A DNA stretch of 64,000 bases from Straminergon stramineum (Eukaryota; Streptophyta; Bryopsida; Hypnales; Calliergonaceae): contig OY987263.1 in NCBI GenBank assembly GCA_963920665.1, positions 34,522,547 to 34,586,546 of the forward strand. Reading direction: 5' to 3'. Both the position numbers and the translations under genes were made by a program. The notes below the pieces were generated by a model, which saw only the letters and a program-made list of their open reading frames with translations, did not search any database and was not told the DNA's origin. Positions 24,105 through 35,944 of this stretch are shown piece after piece; the first letter of the stretch is position 1; each line of letters begins with the position of its first letter.

Positions 24105-24834
24105 TAAGAGAAGTGACACCAAACTACAAGTTTTTTTTGTAATTTAAAAAGAAATTGGAATAGGATTTGGTTAAGAAGATAATGCATTGTATGTACTTTT
24201 ATAAGGTAGAAACAACCAAAAACATCATTGTCCCCATTCGTGCATAGTAGAGTTCCCTTGTAATGTCCCTAGGCTTTCCAGAAAGTGTCTCTCTAAAACT
24301 ACATTAAATTGTGCCCTTATTTACTGTTTATTAGCTAACTTGCTAAAATTATTAGGTTTTGATTTTAGGTCCACCTATGTGATAGTTTCAATAGTCAAGG
24401 AAGTTGTGACTTTGAAAATTTATGGAAAATATATGCTATATCTGAAAATTCATATTTTTCTTAAATTCATAATTTTCAATTGCTAATACTATAGAAAAAA
24501 TTCTAGCATGAGGTGTCTCCATCTACCAACTGAACTAGTTACATTGACATTTTGTGGTGCTTTCACTGTAATACTTGATGAAGACAATGTTGTCTATTTG
24601 AAGAGCATAATTAGTATACAATGTAGCAGTGGAACAACCATGAAGTAGGAAGATCTGTGAAATTTCATAAGATTAATTTTCATTTCTATAACTTATTTGT
24701 ATTTAATTTAATCAACATGACAACTTTCAAAGAATAAAAAAATGAAGTACTTGTTTGAAACTCTTGGTATATTTGGAAATGTATTGAAAGGATATAAATA
24801 TTTATGCAATTGTGGTATGGTGCCACAACTTTGA
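24105..24834. other. Intergenic DNA, nothing seen
   Basis: AT-rich, no supported gene or element border. Confidence 0.5.
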
Positions 24835-24959
24835 CCCCTAAAGAACCATTGTCCCTTCGGAGGACAAATGGGCTTTCGGCAAGGGGGGGTAGTGAGTGGC
24901 TGGAGTAGCAACATACGTGTGAACAAATGATAGGGTATGTTAAAAAAAAGGGGGGGCTA

Positions 24960-26101
24960 TGTCGCACCCCTTAGTGACACTTACCACCTTAAGCTCACTT
25001 TCCAAACACTTAGCACCTTAGTGCCACTAAGGTTCACGCTCTCCTAACACTGCACATGCCACGCACCCACAATGTTAGGTTCCAACCCAAGTCACGGGGT
25101 TCCCCATTCCTCCGTGACTCCCAATCCTTTCCTTCCAATACTTAACTCCCACAAGACACCGGGCATGTCATTTGATGACATGGGGCGGAACTTCCATTGA
25201 TGTCCAAGCACTCGGTGAGGCACTACTCCCACCGGTGCTAACCGCCCTTGAATGGGACCCAACTCCCCACTAGGCCCAACCCAACTCATTTCGGGACTCA
25301 TTAATCGGGACTCACCAAACGGGACTCACACCATGGCCTAGTGTGAAGTGGGACACCACCCAACCGGTATCAAGGAGTGCACAAGCACTCCATGGTAACA
25401 CACAAGTGGTGGTGAGGCTCCAACACTAACCTCACCACCCGGGGCCACTTAGGCTCACCATGGCACCATCCGGGAGTGAGGAGGGAGACCACCCCTCCTC
25501 ATAGTACTCTCTGCGGGATTCAGCAGCCCCCCCCATACTAGAGGTCACCGGGAACCCCCAAGATGCACCCCATCTTGGAAGACCACCCATTTCTCCCGAT
25601 TCGCGCTACTTTGGGACTCCCGAACTTCCACCCGGCATAACTTTGCGGTCCGGGATCCAAATCGCACATGCGACCCCATTTTCGACATCTACGCGACGCG
25701 TAGATGTCGATGGACTACTCACTTGCTCCATTCGGACAAGTACTCGCAAAGATATCGCCCTCCAAAGATTCGGGACACTCCCGCCGCGGCCAGGGCACTC
25801 CCGGCGCGACCAGGGCGCTCCCGGCGCGACCGGGACACCCCGAACTTTGAACGCCCATAACTTTTGACTCGCAAGTCCAAATCACGCGTTCTTTGGACGG
25901 CTGGAAGCGTCTTCTCAAGACCTTTCCAAGCGTATATCACACGCCCCCAAATTCGTCCGGATCAGAGCGCTACATCGCTCTGATCGCTCGGGACTCCTAG
26001 TCCCCCTCACCTCATCTCTTGCAAGGCTTGGGGCGTCACCCCCAATGTCCCCCTTGCTCACCAAGGTGGCACGGGCACGCCTTGTGATGAGGGTCGTGAC
26101 A
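24960..26101 (-). repeat. 3' LTR of the chromovirus
   Basis: 1,142 bp, TG...CA ends. Near-identical to 31634-32795; it lacks one 20-bp unit of a GC-rich tandem stretch at about 25780. Confidence 0.95.
25683..25709. repeat. Perfect LTR palindrome, 13-bp arms
   Basis: CGACATCTACGCG, one A, then its exact reverse complement. The same palindrome occurs in the other LTR at 32357-32383. A second inverted pair, GATCAGAGCG/CGCTCTGATC, lies at 25960-25985. These could be regulatory or RNA-structure elements of the LTR. Confidence 0.85.
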
Positions 26102-26116
26102 CTCACCCCCACCAAA
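26102..26116 (-). other. Polypurine tract of the chromovirus
   Basis: Read on the element's strand, a TGGTGGGGGTGAG stretch abuts the 3' LTR, the expected position of the plus-strand priming tract. Confidence 0.75.
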
Positions 26117-26986
26117 TAGCGTCGATGCCCTCATCGACATTACTTCATGCCGGTAGTGTTAAGTTTCTAAGGTAGCCCACCTCCTTAACACTTGCATTGT
26201 GTTCCCGGGTAGCTAGCCCCACAATGCACCAAGTCCCCTTACTTGGTCTAAATGGCTAAGTCCTCAAAGGTGTCATTAGATAGGTCTTAGATCCAAGGCA
26301 CCCTAGCCTTTCTCAAAAGAGGACCTAATCTACTTAGACCTACCTACCTTGAGACTCTCTCGAACTTAATTGGCTCAAAGGAACTTTCCCAAACCTTAGT
26401 TCCAAGCTAGGCCCAACTAGCCTATCACATTTCTCACTTGACTTAGGATGATTTCAAGGCTAACCAACTTCCACTTGGACGCAACTCGAAGACCCCTTTC
26501 TAACATTTCTGCCATTAAGTGATGAACTTTGCCCGCCTCAGGATAGTGTCAAGTCCCGCCCGACTTGTCTTTGCTTCACTCTAAAGACATAGTTGATCAA
26601 GCTATGCGTTATCGATGGACAACTCGCAAAGGCACTTTTATAAGCCCGTGCCACTACCTTGCCCCCGCCCGGGCAAGTCCAAGGCTTGGGACTTATGTGG
26701 AATCACCCATTCACAACCCCCAAGCCAAGGCCCCTAATTGGCAGCATTCCAAAAGTTGGCTTCGCATATCACTTCAATCCTCATCTACCCAACTTACCTC
26801 TAATGAAGGGACTAGGACTCATCTCACATTTTTAAGCCACACAATTCCGAAATGCACTTACAACCTCAAGCAACTTTATTGCCAACCAAGTATTACAAAG
26901 TGTGCCTAGCACAACTTCCTAACCAAGCACTAAGCAAAGTCTACCCAAGTGTGGTATTTCACCCCCACCAACAAAGGTTGATGTCC

Positions 26987-29900
26987 TCATCGACGCATCC
27001 GTCCTCGTTTGTTGCCTTGCCTTTGAGCTTCATACAAGTCCACTACCTCCTTGGCATTGACCATATGTTTGGCCTCTACCCAAGTTGCTTCCTTCTCATG
27101 ATATCCCCGCCATTTCACCAAGTACTCTTTACCTTTCCTCTTGGTGTTCCTACTTTTCAAGATCCCTTCCACCTCATACTCAAGGTGGTCACCAACCAAC
27201 TCCGGTGGAGGCCGCAACACTTGCTTGCGCTCCGGCCTCAAGGTATCTTCATAATATGGCTTGAGCAATGAAACATGAAAAGTTGGATGCACCTTGATCT
27301 CCGGTGGTAATGTTAACTTATAGACATCCTCAAACAAGCGCTTTTCAATGACAAACGGACCCGCATACTTTGCCATGAATTTGGGAGTTAGACCCTCCGG
27401 TAAGGTGAAGTTTTTCACATTCAACCAAACCTTTTTGCCCTCCTCATACTCAACATGGCGTCGTCCTTTGTTCACTTGGTTCACATACCTCTTTTGTGCT
27501 TTGGCTAACCATACCTTGGTCTTTTCGAGCATTTGCTCTCTTTTGGCAATCAAGTCTTCTGCATCTTGGTTTGGCAACGGCTCCACTTGTGCTTGCTCCA
27601 AGGCTAAGTCGGTAGGCATAAGTGGCTCCACTCCATAGGCCACTTTGAACGGTGATTCCCCAGTCGCCGCATGCTTAGCTTTGTTGTAACTAAACTCTGC
27701 CAAAACCAAGTACTCCGTCCAATCACTTTGGTCTGCACTCACGTAATTCCTTAGGTATTGATTGAGAACCCCATTCACCCTCTCCGTTTGTCCATCGGTT
27801 TGAGGATGAAATGCCGTGCTAAACGCAAGTTTAGTCTTCATCTTACGAAACAAGTGCCTCCAAAATGCACTTGTAAACTTAGGGTCTCTATCCAAAACAA
27901 TCACCCTTGGCAATCCGTGATGTCGCCACCACATGTTGAGGAACAAGACCGCGGTCTCCAATGCGGTCGCCGTCCCCCGAGTTGGCTCCATGAGTGCCAA
28001 CTTGCTAAAGCGATCTACCACCACAAAGATCGCATCATACCCTCGTGACATCGGAAGGCTCGTGATGAAGTCCATGGAAACACATTCCCATGGCCCACTT
28101 GGGATAGGCAAAGGTCGTAACAATCCCGCTTGCTTTTGATAAGATGCCCGGTTGCCTTGGCAAATGACACAAGTCTTCACATAATGGGTAATGTCTTCTT
28201 TCATCCCCGGCCAATAAAACCTCTTGCTAACCGAACATATGGTGGATTTCTCCCCCCTATGTCCGGCCAAAGGGTTATCATGTTCCTCTTTCAACACGGT
28301 TAACCTCAACTTGCCACTTGGAACATACACCCTAGTTTGTTTGAACTTGATCAAGCCTTCATGCAACCGGATTCCTTTCACTTTCTTACCACTTCGCAAG
28401 TCACTCAAAAACTTTTGAGCTTCCGGGTCCTTCATATACGCCTCCCTTATCTTCCTAGCCAAGTCCCCTTCACCCGCATACATCATGCGCAAAATTTGGG
28501 TGGTACTTGGCCTATGCTCCTCCTTCCGACTTAGTGCATCCGGCACTACATTCTCACGCCCCGGCTTGTGGATCAACTCCACATTCATAAGTGCCAAGGT
28601 ATCATACCACCTCAATTGCTTCGGTGACACCCGAGCTTGGTTCTCAAAGTACTTCAAAGATACATTATCGGTGTATACCTTGGTCTTATGAAGACCAAGG
28701 TAATGTTGCCATGTCTTCAAACAATGCACCACGGCAAACATTTCCTTCTCATGCGTTGGCCACTTGGTTTGAGTTCCATCAAGCTTTTTGCTCTCAAACG
28801 CAATAGGCCGCCCATCTTGCATGAGCACTCCCCCAATGGCAAAGTCGCTTGCATCGGTGTGCACCTCAAAAGGTTTCTCAAACTCGGGAAACTTCAATAC
28901 TGGTGGAGAAGAAAGCTTTTGTTTGAGTTCTTCAAATGATCTCTCACAATCATCCGTCCACACTATGGCAAGGTTTTTCTTCAATAAGTCGGACATAGGC
29001 TTGGCAATTTTGGAAAAGTCACGAATGAACCGTCTATAATAATTGGCCAACCCAAGAAAGGATCTAACTCCCTTTTGGGTTGTAGGCCTTTTCCACTTTT
29101 GAATTGCCTCTACCTTTTTGTTGTCCGGCTTGATTCCCGACCCCGTCATAATGTGTCCCAAGAACTCCATTTCCATCAAACCAAACTCACTTTTCTCCCC
29201 ATTTGCATACAACTTGTTATCCCTTAGTTTTTGAAGCACCACCTCAAGATGCCTAGCATGCTCCTCCGCCGTCTTGGAAAACACCAAAATGTCATCAATG
29301 TATACAATGACAAACTCATCAAGCTCTTCATGAAATATCATATTCATGAGTGTGGTAAAAGTTGAAGGCCCATTACACAATCCAAATGGCATGACCAAAA
29401 ACTCATAGGACCCATATCTTGTCCTACAAGCCGTTTTCTCAACGTCACCCTCCGCAATGCGAATTTGGTAGTAACCCGATTTCAAGTCAATGCGGCTATA
29501 GTACTTAGCCCCCGCCAACCGATCAAAGAGATCATCAATTCGAGGCAAAGGATAGTTGTTCTTGATGGTCACCTTATTTAGAGCCCGGTAATCCACACAC
29601 ATGCGAAGTTTCCCATCTTTCTTGTCTACAAACAAGACCGGTGCTCCATAAGGTGACTTGCTTTGGCGAATATACCCCTTTGCCAAAAGCTCCTTGAGTT
29701 GTTTCTTCAACTCTTCCAACTCCCTTTGGTTCAATCTATATGGTGCCTTGGACGGTGGCTCCGACCCCGGCACCACCTCAATCTTGTGATCCACTTCTCT
29801 CTTTGGTGGTAGCTCATCGGGCAACTCTTGAGTAAGTACGTCCACAAACTTTCGGATTACATCACCAACACATTTTGGAGGTTGCTTCCCCTTAGCACCT

Positions 29901-30535
29901 CCATGGCTAACTCCCCCATGTGAGTCCGCCCGCATCACAATCAAAAACCTATTTTCCTCTAGGTCCTCAATGCTAGCTAGTAGGATTCGACTCCCCAATA
30001 ATGAAGGAGTCCTAGTTATTTCCAACTCTATTTCCCTACCATCCGCATTAGCAACGACCTTCACCTTTGGTCGCCGCCGTATGTCTACCTCATATGTATC
30101 CAAAAAGGTATTTCCTAGGATGAAGTCCACTCCATCCATGTCACATACGGTGAAGTCTTCCACAAAAGAAAATTCTCCACACTTCACCTCTACATCCGTC
30201 ACAATGTGGCTTGTTTGGTGAGGCTTACCCTTGGCAAACCTCACATTGATGGGCTTGCTTGCCTTAGTCTTTTGCAAGCCCAACTCCTCCACCGCTCTTG
30301 GACTTATAAACGAGTGGGTTGCCCCTGTATCCAACAAAAATGAAACATCACGTTGGCCAATGGTCCCTTGGAGAAATAACAACCTTGGTTTTATTTTGGT
30401 TCTACTTGCCTTAGCCACAAAGCCCCCATGAAGCAAGTGTTTTGTCAAGTGGGTGCGCATGCTTTGAGTACTCACCCGCGGTTTGGTGCAACCCTTTGCC
30501 ATGTGGCCCTTCTCACCACAATTGAAGCAAGTCAT
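26987..30535 (-). CDS. pol: Chromovirus pol polyprotein (PR-RT-RH-INT-chromodomain)
   Basis: 1,182 residues without a stop from the first Met; the frame stays open upstream to 30730. In order: a CCHC zinc knuckle (about 3-16, strictly the end of gag), aspartic protease with DTG (69-71), reverse transcriptase with YIDD (412-415), RNase H starting with HTDAS (about 559), integrase zinc finger (His 752, His 759, Cys 789, Cys 792), an integrase core with Asp 822, Asp 882 and Glu 918, and a chromodomain after about 1115 (YEVEGIL...YLVKWRGY...TWV). Chromodomains steer integration toward particular chromatin. The frame is -1 relative to gag, with an overlap window of about 70 bases (30660-30730). 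No classic slippery heptamer is visible there, so the shift could be programmed by another signal or be a single-base mutation. Otherwise the enzyme looks intact. Confidence 0.95.
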   Translation of the reverse strand: MTCFNCGEKGHMAKGCTKPRVSTQSMRTHLTKHLLHGGFVAKASRTKIKPRLLFLQGTIGQRDVSFLLDTGATHSFISPRAVEELGLQKTKASKPINVRFAKGKPHQTSHIVTDVEVKCGEFSFVEDFTVCDMDGVDFILGNTFLDTYEVDIRRRPKVKVVANADGREIELEITRTPSLLGSRILLASIEDLEENRFLIVMRADSHGGVSHGGAKGKQPPKCVGDVIRKFVDVLTQELPDELPPKREVDHKIEVVPGSEPPSKAPYRLNQRELEELKKQLKELLAKGYIRQSKSPYGAPVLFVDKKDGKLRMCVDYRALNKVTIKNNYPLPRIDDLFDRLAGAKYYSRIDLKSGYYQIRIAEGDVEKTACRTRYGSYEFLVMPFGLCNGPSTFTTLMNMIFHEELDEFVIVYIDDILVFSKTAEEHARHLEVVLQKLRDNKLYANGEKSEFGLMEMEFLGHIMTGSGIKPDNKKVEAIQKWKRPTTQKGVRSFLGLANYYRRFIRDFSKIAKPMSDLLKKNLAIVWTDDCERSFEELKQKLSSPPVLKFPEFEKPFEVHTDASDFAIGGVLMQDGRPIAFESKKLDGTQTKWPTHEKEMFAVVHCLKTWQHYLGLHKTKVYTDNVSLKYFENQARVSPKQLRWYDTLALMNVELIHKPGRENVVPDALSRKEEHRPSTTQILRMMYAGEGDLARKIREAYMKDPEAQKFLSDLRSGKKVKGIRLHEGLIKFKQTRVYVPSGKLRLTVLKEEHDNPLAGHRGEKSTICSVSKRFYWPGMKEDITHYVKTCVICQGNRASYQKQAGLLRPLPIPSGPWECVSMDFITSLPMSRGYDAIFVVVDRFSKLALMEPTRGTATALETAVLFLNMWWRHHGLPRVIVLDRDPKFTSAFWRHLFRKMKTKLAFSTAFHPQTDGQTERVNGVLNQYLRNYVSADQSDWTEYLVLAEFSYNKAKHAATGESPFKVAYGVEPLMPTDLALEQAQVEPLPNQDAEDLIAKREQMLEKTKVWLAKAQKRYVNQVNKGRRHVEYEEGKKVWLNVKNFTLPEGLTPKFMAKYAGPFVIEKRLFEDVYKLTLPPEIKVHPTFHVSLLKPYYEDTLRPERKQVLRPPPELVGDHLEYEVEGILKSRNTKRKGKEYLVKWRGYHEKEATWVEAKHMVNAKEVVDLYEAQRQGNKRGRMRR

Positions 30536-30657
30536 TTGACTTCCATCCCCCTTTGGCTTGTTGTCACCTTCCGCTTTTCCTTTAGTAGAACCCCCTTTAT
30601 TCCCACTTGGTTGTCCTCCATCTTGCCCATGCTTCCGCTTTTGCCAAACACGTTTCC

Positions 30658-31587
30658 TTAGTTGGTGCTTCGAATGTGCCTTGGTAGATTCATGTGTTGA
30701 GGCCCATCTTTGGCCCTCTTGTTGGGACCTTCATCGTCCCCAATCCTCTCCGCAAGCTTCAATAACTCAGCACATGATTCTGGCAACCTTGGCATTCGAA
30801 ACAATGCTCGTTCCGCCCAACTTTGGAGTCCATTGAAGAAAATGATCTTCTTCGCCAATTCATCTAACTTTGGGAGTACACTTAGTTGTGCGTTGAACTC
30901 CCGCACATACCCCCTCAAAGTGTCGGTTTGCTTCAACCGCACTAATGCCATCCCATCACGAAGGTCTTGGTACTCCGGTGTGAACCGGTTACCTAGTAGT
31001 TCCTTGAAACTAGCCCAATCAAGGTTCTCCACCACCTCCCCATTCTCCTCTTTGTATTGGGTCCACCACGTCAAGGCATGATCCTTCAAGAAAGTCACCG
31101 CAATAGTGATCTTATCCTCTTCAAATGCATGTTGAGCTTCGAAGTACATCTCCATCTCCACAAGAAAGTCCTTAACCTTATGAGCCTTGCCCATCCCCGT
31201 GAAAGAAGAGGGCATGTTGGTCTTGCACAACTTGTGGGATGAAGAGCTTGAGCTCTTCTCTTTTAGCTCTCTAATTTCCCCTTGCATGTCCCGAAGAGTT
31301 TTGACAAGTTCCTCAAACATCACATCACGTGACTTCCTTTTCCGACTTCGTGGTGCCCTCAAAGGACTAGAGGCAGTATCCCGATTGTCTTCACTAGCTT
31401 CTTGGTTCCCACTATGTTTCATAGCTAGCCCTTCTTGCTTCGCTATGGGGTTCACTCCTTCCTCCGAAGAGTGCACCCTTTCACCTTGTGTTTCTGAGGC
31501 TTCTCCATGCTCTTGACCTTGACTACGTGTCCGTCGACCCTGTTCAGAAGGCTCAACTTCCCCAACTTTGGTACCCTTTCTAGCCAT
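30658..31587 (-). CDS. gag: Chromovirus gag
   Basis: 309 residues from the ATG at 31587; the open frame extends back to the primer site, but without an ATG. The N-terminal third is charged and low in complexity. The middle holds the retrotransposon gag core ([29 protein letters not shown] blocks), which forms the particle shell. The zinc knuckle that normally ends gag is in the pol frame here, so a -1 shift before the gag stop at 30658-30660 would join it. The 5' leader between LTR and ATG is only about 45 bases, which is short. Confidence 0.9.
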   Translation of the reverse strand: MARKGTKVGEVEPSEQGRRTRSQGQEHGEASETQGERVHSSEEGVNPIAKQEGLAMKHSGNQEASEDNRDTASSPLRAPRSRKRKSRDVMFEELVKTLRDMQGEIRELKEKSSSSSSHKLCKTNMPSSFTGMGKAHKVKDFLVEMEMYFEAQHAFEEDKITIAVTFLKDHALTWWTQYKEENGEVVENLDWASFKELLGNRFTPEYQDLRDGMALVRLKQTDTLRGYVREFNAQLSVLPKLDELAKKIIFFNGLQSWAERALFRMPRLPESCAELLKLAERIGDDEGPNKRAKDGPQHMNLPRHIRSTN

Positions 31588-31619
31588 GCCTTCCAAACTC
31601 CGTCGCACTACGTAGCCCT

Positions 31620-31631
31620 GCTCTGATACCA
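31620..31631 (-). other. Primer-binding site, tRNA-Met(i)
   Basis: On the element strand the sequence two bases inside the 5' LTR is TGGTATCAGAGC, the complement of the 3' end of plant initiator tRNA-Met, the usual primer of plant LTR retrotransposons. Confidence 0.95.
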
Positions 31632-31633
31632 AG

Positions 31634-32795
31634 TGTCGCGCCCCTTAGTGACACTTACCACCTTAAGCTCACTTTCCAAACACTTAGCACCTTAGTGCCA
31701 CTAAGGTTCACGCTCTCCTAACACTGCACATGCCACGCACCCACAATGTTAGGTTCCAACCCAAGTCACGGGGTTCCCCATTCCTCCGTGACTCCCAATC
31801 CTTTCCTTCCAATACTTAACTCCCACAAGACACCGGGCATGTCATTTGATGACATGGGGCGGAACTTCCATTGATGTCCAAGCACTCGGTGAGGCACTAC
31901 TCCCACCGGTGCTAACCGCCCTTGAATGGGACCCAACTCCCCACTAGGCCCAACCCAACTCATTTCGGGACTCATTAATCGGGACTCACCAAACGGGACT
32001 CACACCATGGCCTAGTGTGAAGTGGGACACCACCCAACCGGTATCAAGGAGTGCACAAGCACTCCATGGTAACACACAAGTGGTGGTGAGGCTCCAACAC
32101 TAACCTCACCACCCGGGGCCACTTAGGCTCACCATGGCACCATCCGGGAGTGAGGAGGGAGACCACCCCTCCTCATAGTACTCTCTGCGGGATTCAGCAG
32201 CCCCCCCCATACTAGAGGTCACCGGGAACCCCCAAGATGCACCCCATCTTGGAAGACCACCCATTTCTCCCGATTCGCGCTACTTTGGGACTCCCGAACT
32301 TCCACCCGGCATAACTTTGCGGTCCGGGATCCAAATCGCACATGCGACCCCATTTTCGACATCTACGCGACGCGTAGATGTCGATGGACTACTCACTTGC
32401 TCCATTCGGACAAGTACTCGCAAAGATATCGCCCTCCAAAGATTCGGGACACTCCCGCCGCGGCCGGGACACTCCCGCCGCGGCCAGGGCACTCCCGGCG
32501 CGACCAGGGCGCTCCCGGCGCGACCGGGACACCCCGAACTTTGAACGCCCATAACTTTTGACTCGCAAGTCCAAATCACGCATTCTTTGGACGGCTGGAA
32601 GCGTCTTCTCAAGACCTTTCCAAGCGTATATCACACGCCCCCAAATTCGTCCGGATCAGAGCGCTACATCGCTCTGATCGCTCGGGACTCCTAGTCCCCC
32701 TCACCTCATCTCTTGCAAGGCTTGGGGCGTCACCCCCAATGTCCCCCTTGCTCACCAAGGTGGCACGGGCACGCCTTGTGATGAGGGTCGTGACA
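31634..32795 (-). repeat. 5' LTR of the chromovirus
   Basis: 1,162 bp. It would carry the element promoter. It differs from the other LTR by an A/G change at position 7, a G/A change near 32582 and an extra 20-bp copy in the CCGCCGCGG tandem stretch at about 32455. Confidence 0.95.
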
Positions 32796-33793
32796 GGCTA
32801 AACATTATAAATGGGTTTATAGTAATATAGGATATTGAAAATGGCATTGGACGTCTTTAATGTACTATAGGGTATGGAACAATAGGTCCCATTAGAAAAT
32901 TACATAATGATAGCATGTGAAATTTTTTTTAAAAATAATTCATAACCCCCTATAAAATAGTGGTTGCTTGCACCTATATCCTTATTTTTTTAACACATAG
33001 ACCCCCCGGTGGCTTTTAGGCAAGTACCAACGGCCTCAATTTTTGACCAGATTTTTTTACCTTTTCATGAAGGTAGAAAAATTGATTATTTTGGTGGGAA
33101 TATAATTTTTTTCATTCAGTGCCTGAGAACAAAAGTTATGCCCAAATAATTGAATAAGCTCTAAACAAGGGAGAGGGGGCCCAAAAAATTTGAATTCAAA
33201 AATTTGAATTTTTAGTTCCTTACTCATACCTATTTTTTCCTACATGGAAAACTTTGATTCATTCCATTTGGATTTGTAATGAAAAAGTTATCGACATCCT
33301 TGTTTTTTGGGCAATTAGAGCATCTTCTTGAAAAAAAGAATTTGTAGGGTTCATTTTTTAATGCAATTTTTATTGTTTTCCAAAAACTTTGGTGCACATG
33401 GTTTAATGTTCTTGATAGAAAAATCTCACCACAAGGATTAGTGCATTTTATTTCCATTTTAGAGATATTCATAATTTAAAATATCATTCTACCTTGTGCC
33501 TACTTGTACTTAAATTTTTTTTAAAGAATGGAATTTACATTTTTTTAATTTTTTTTCCTAGACTATCAACTCAATTTTCCACCATAAAGAGTTGAAGCCG
33601 AAAACTTTGTAGTGGAAAAGAGTAAAGTTAAAAAGGTTCAAAGTCAAATAATGTAGTTCCACAATGTGCTAAAAAAACTTGTTTTTCCACCCTAAACACA
33701 AATGTTATGCAATTTTTGTGGTCAACATTTTTTTTTTCTTCACACATGCTCATATTAGTTAGGTGTAAGATCCTACGGTTATATGTGTGAAGA

Positions 33794-34042
33794 GAGGGTT
33801 GCTATTATGTGAGCATAGGAGTGTGAGCCTATGAGCCTATAATACTACACACCTATGTTATAGGTGTATATACTATAGAAACCGTCTATGGTTATAGGGT
33901 ATATATGTTACAAATACCCATATTATAGGTGTTTATGATACATACACCTTCTATAGTGTGGGGTATCTATATTATAGGTACCTATAATGTAGGCTCAATG
34001 CTCACAAGCTCGCATTCTTGGGCTCACATACTAGGACCGTTG
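33794..34042. mobile_element. Mutator-type MITE, 249 bp
   Basis: A perfect 9-bp duplication GTGTGAAGA flanks it (33785-33793 and 34043-34051). Its imperfect inverted ends share a TATGTGAGC core about 12-20 bases in. The uninterrupted target can be seen in the family C copy at 16902-17804. A 9-bp duplication is typical of Mutator-like elements. Non-coding, with internal ATAGGTG/CACCTAT words. Confidence 0.85.
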
Positions 34043-34434
34043 GTGTGAAGAAATCAATTTTCAAATTTTTTTACTCTTTCCTAATAGAAATGACAGTTTT
34101 GAGTGTTTTTTCATAGAAAAAAAGCCTTGGTTCATTAGGGGTTAAATGTAAATTTGAAGAGTATCCTCCAAAAAAATTTTGGTCTTTGACTTTGAAGATA
34201 CTTCAGAAGCTTGTGACACGCTAGTTGTTCTCTATATGTCTCGTTGTACTTTGAAGAAAATTATGTTCGATGATGCAAAGTTTTACAATTGTTTTCATAA
34301 AAATGTGTACACTTCAAAAATTGTTGGATGTAACAAGAAATTAGATTTTCCCTAAATTTTAAAAATGCACCACTCAAAGTAAAACCTGCATATGAAATGA
34401 TTAATTGAAAAAAGATTTAAGAATTGTTTATTGT

Positions 34435-34914
34435 TTATAATTTAATCAAACTAAGTAGTAACAAGAAATTTTTTGTACAAGTAAACTTTTTTCAAATTTT
34501 TTTAGTAAGTGGAATGAGGGATGTTTTTAATTTTTGTTAAGAATTTCACAAATTTCAGAATTTTATGATATGAGACACTATTAACTAAACTGTAACTTTG
34601 AATTTTTATATTTCTCATAATTCCATCTAAAAAATATTCTAAAAATAATGGACAGTATTTTATGAACAATTCATGCACTTTTCAAATTCTTCATAGGTTT
34701 AGGAAAAATTCAGACTTTAGAGTGATGTATAAGAAATGTAATATTGTAGACTTAAATTTTAGTGAATAGTGTTTTGCTTCATAGGATTTTCAAATTTAGG
34801 AAATACTTGACAAAAAATTATAAAAAGAATTCTCATTCCAATTACTTAGACCTCATGCAAGAAATTCACCTGTACAAAAAATTTCTTCTCACTATTTAGT
34901 TTGAGTAAATTATG
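34435..34914. mobile_element. Long foldback element, about 480 bp
   Basis: The first and last roughly 50 bases are inverted copies (ATAATTTA, TCAAACTA, AGAAATTTTTTGTACA words), and weaker inverted similarity continues nearly to the centre, so almost the whole element folds on itself. It directly abuts the family B element at 34917. Target duplication cannot be read for that reason. Confidence 0.7.
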
Positions 34915-34916
34915 AA

Positions 34917-35809
34917 CCCCTCAAGTTCCATGACTATGTTTTCACTAGAACTGCTCCAAAACTGCCATGTTTAGTACAAGTACAGTTTTTTTTGAAAAAA
35001 ACTTCTTTAGACACATGTAAGCCTAGGATCTTGTAGTTTGATGACTTGAGAACATGTGGTGGAAATTTCAGAAATTTCCACCACATGCATTGCAAGATAT
35101 AAGCATTCAAATTCACCGAAATTATTTTTTTGACCCTACAAAAAACAAAGCAACTGCACTTCACAAGCTCACTTTTCTATGAAAAAAGGCCAAAATGGTG
35201 GTGCTTCTTTGGATTCTTTTTTCTAGACAAGATGGCCACATGCTTGAAAAATTTCAGATCATTTCGAATTGTACAACATATAGGAAAAAATAGTAAGTAG
35301 ATAGTAGTAGAGAATGATTTAAAATATGTAATTGTTAAGAATTTAATTATGGAATTGAAAAATGTCAATCCCAATGGTTGCAATGTTTGAATAATCAATC
35401 TACATCTGATAATCTGGTTTTTTTTCCAAAAATATGGAAAATTAAGTAAGATAAGGGACTTTAAAGATTATTTTAGAGTACAGAATCCATAATTCCCCGT
35501 AAATAGAAAATCCTCATAACTTTTGACTCATTCATCGAAATGGAATGATTCAAAGCTTTCAAATTTTTGTTTTTGAAAAAAAAAAATTTTTGAATTTGCC
35601 CAAACTGCCCATTTAGGAAAAAAAGTAACATAGTAGGCCATAACTTTTTGACTCATATTTCCAAATGTCATGAAATTTAGTGATGATGAAAGATATTCCT
35701 CATCCCCAACTTCCATCAAAAATTGGGCCAAAATTATGCAATTCTCTAGTAACACATACTTGCCCAAAATTGCTATGTAGCCAAAAAATGCATGCTGGTC
35801 CTTTAGGGG
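34917..35809 (+). mobile_element. Family B element, copy 6, full length
   Basis: 893 bp with tips CCCCTCAAGT and, inverted, CCCCTAAAGG. Flanks are TGAA on the left and TTAA (35810-35813) on the right, one base from a perfect duplication. It contains the full order of family B blocks. Non-coding. Confidence 0.8.
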
Positions 35810-35944
35810 TTAAGAAATCAAAACTTATTTTAAAATGTCCTAAAAGTGAATTTATATATTATAATTAGGTTTCTTACATCACAAATTGTGTTTGAAATTT
35901 GTAGTCCCACAATTCAATGTGACAATAGTCCATACCTTAAGATA

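Larger units (their letters stand above)
24960..32795 (-). mobile_element. Full-length Ty3/gypsy chromovirus LTR retrotransposon
   Basis: 7,836 bp, transcribed on the minus strand. It has two long terminal repeats starting TGTCGC and ending GTGACA, a perfect 5-bp target duplication GGCTA (24955-24959 and 32796-32800), a tRNA-Met primer site, a G-rich polypurine tract, gag, and a pol with protease, reverse transcriptase, RNase H, integrase and a C-terminal chromodomain. The two LTRs differ by only two base changes and one 20-bp tandem duplication by eye, so the insertion is recent. It is far more GC-rich than the DNA around it. Gag and pol lie in different frames, so activity depends on a -1 shift. 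About 885 bp between the pol stop and the 3' LTR are non-coding. Confidence 0.95.
24884..33009 (+). mobile_element. Repeat D, split by the chromovirus
   Basis: The ends are GGGGGGT on the left and ACCCCCC on the right, an inverted pair. Outside the chromovirus only about 280 bp remain (24884-24959 and 32796-33009). A related copy lies at about 42165-42370 and part of one at 44005-44135. Host sequence similar to GGCTTT..GGCAAG is present on both sides. The class is unknown. Confidence 0.6.
24835..34141 (+). mobile_element. Family C element, copy 2, split by nested insertions
   Basis: The left piece (24835-24883) begins CCCCTAAAG and matches the start of 16902-17804, including a TCCCTTCGG-like word. 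The match resumes at about 33010 and runs to CATTAGGGG at 34141, followed by TTAA (34142-34145). In between sit another repeat (24884-33009) with the chromovirus in it, and a Mutator-type MITE (33794-34042). The order of insertion is therefore family C, then repeat D, then chromovirus. Confidence 0.7.

Noticed and set aside
25643..25940. Short frames inside the LTRs
   Set aside because: They occur in a GC-rich, palindrome- and tandem-repeat-bearing part of the LTR and differ between copies by the 20-bp unit.
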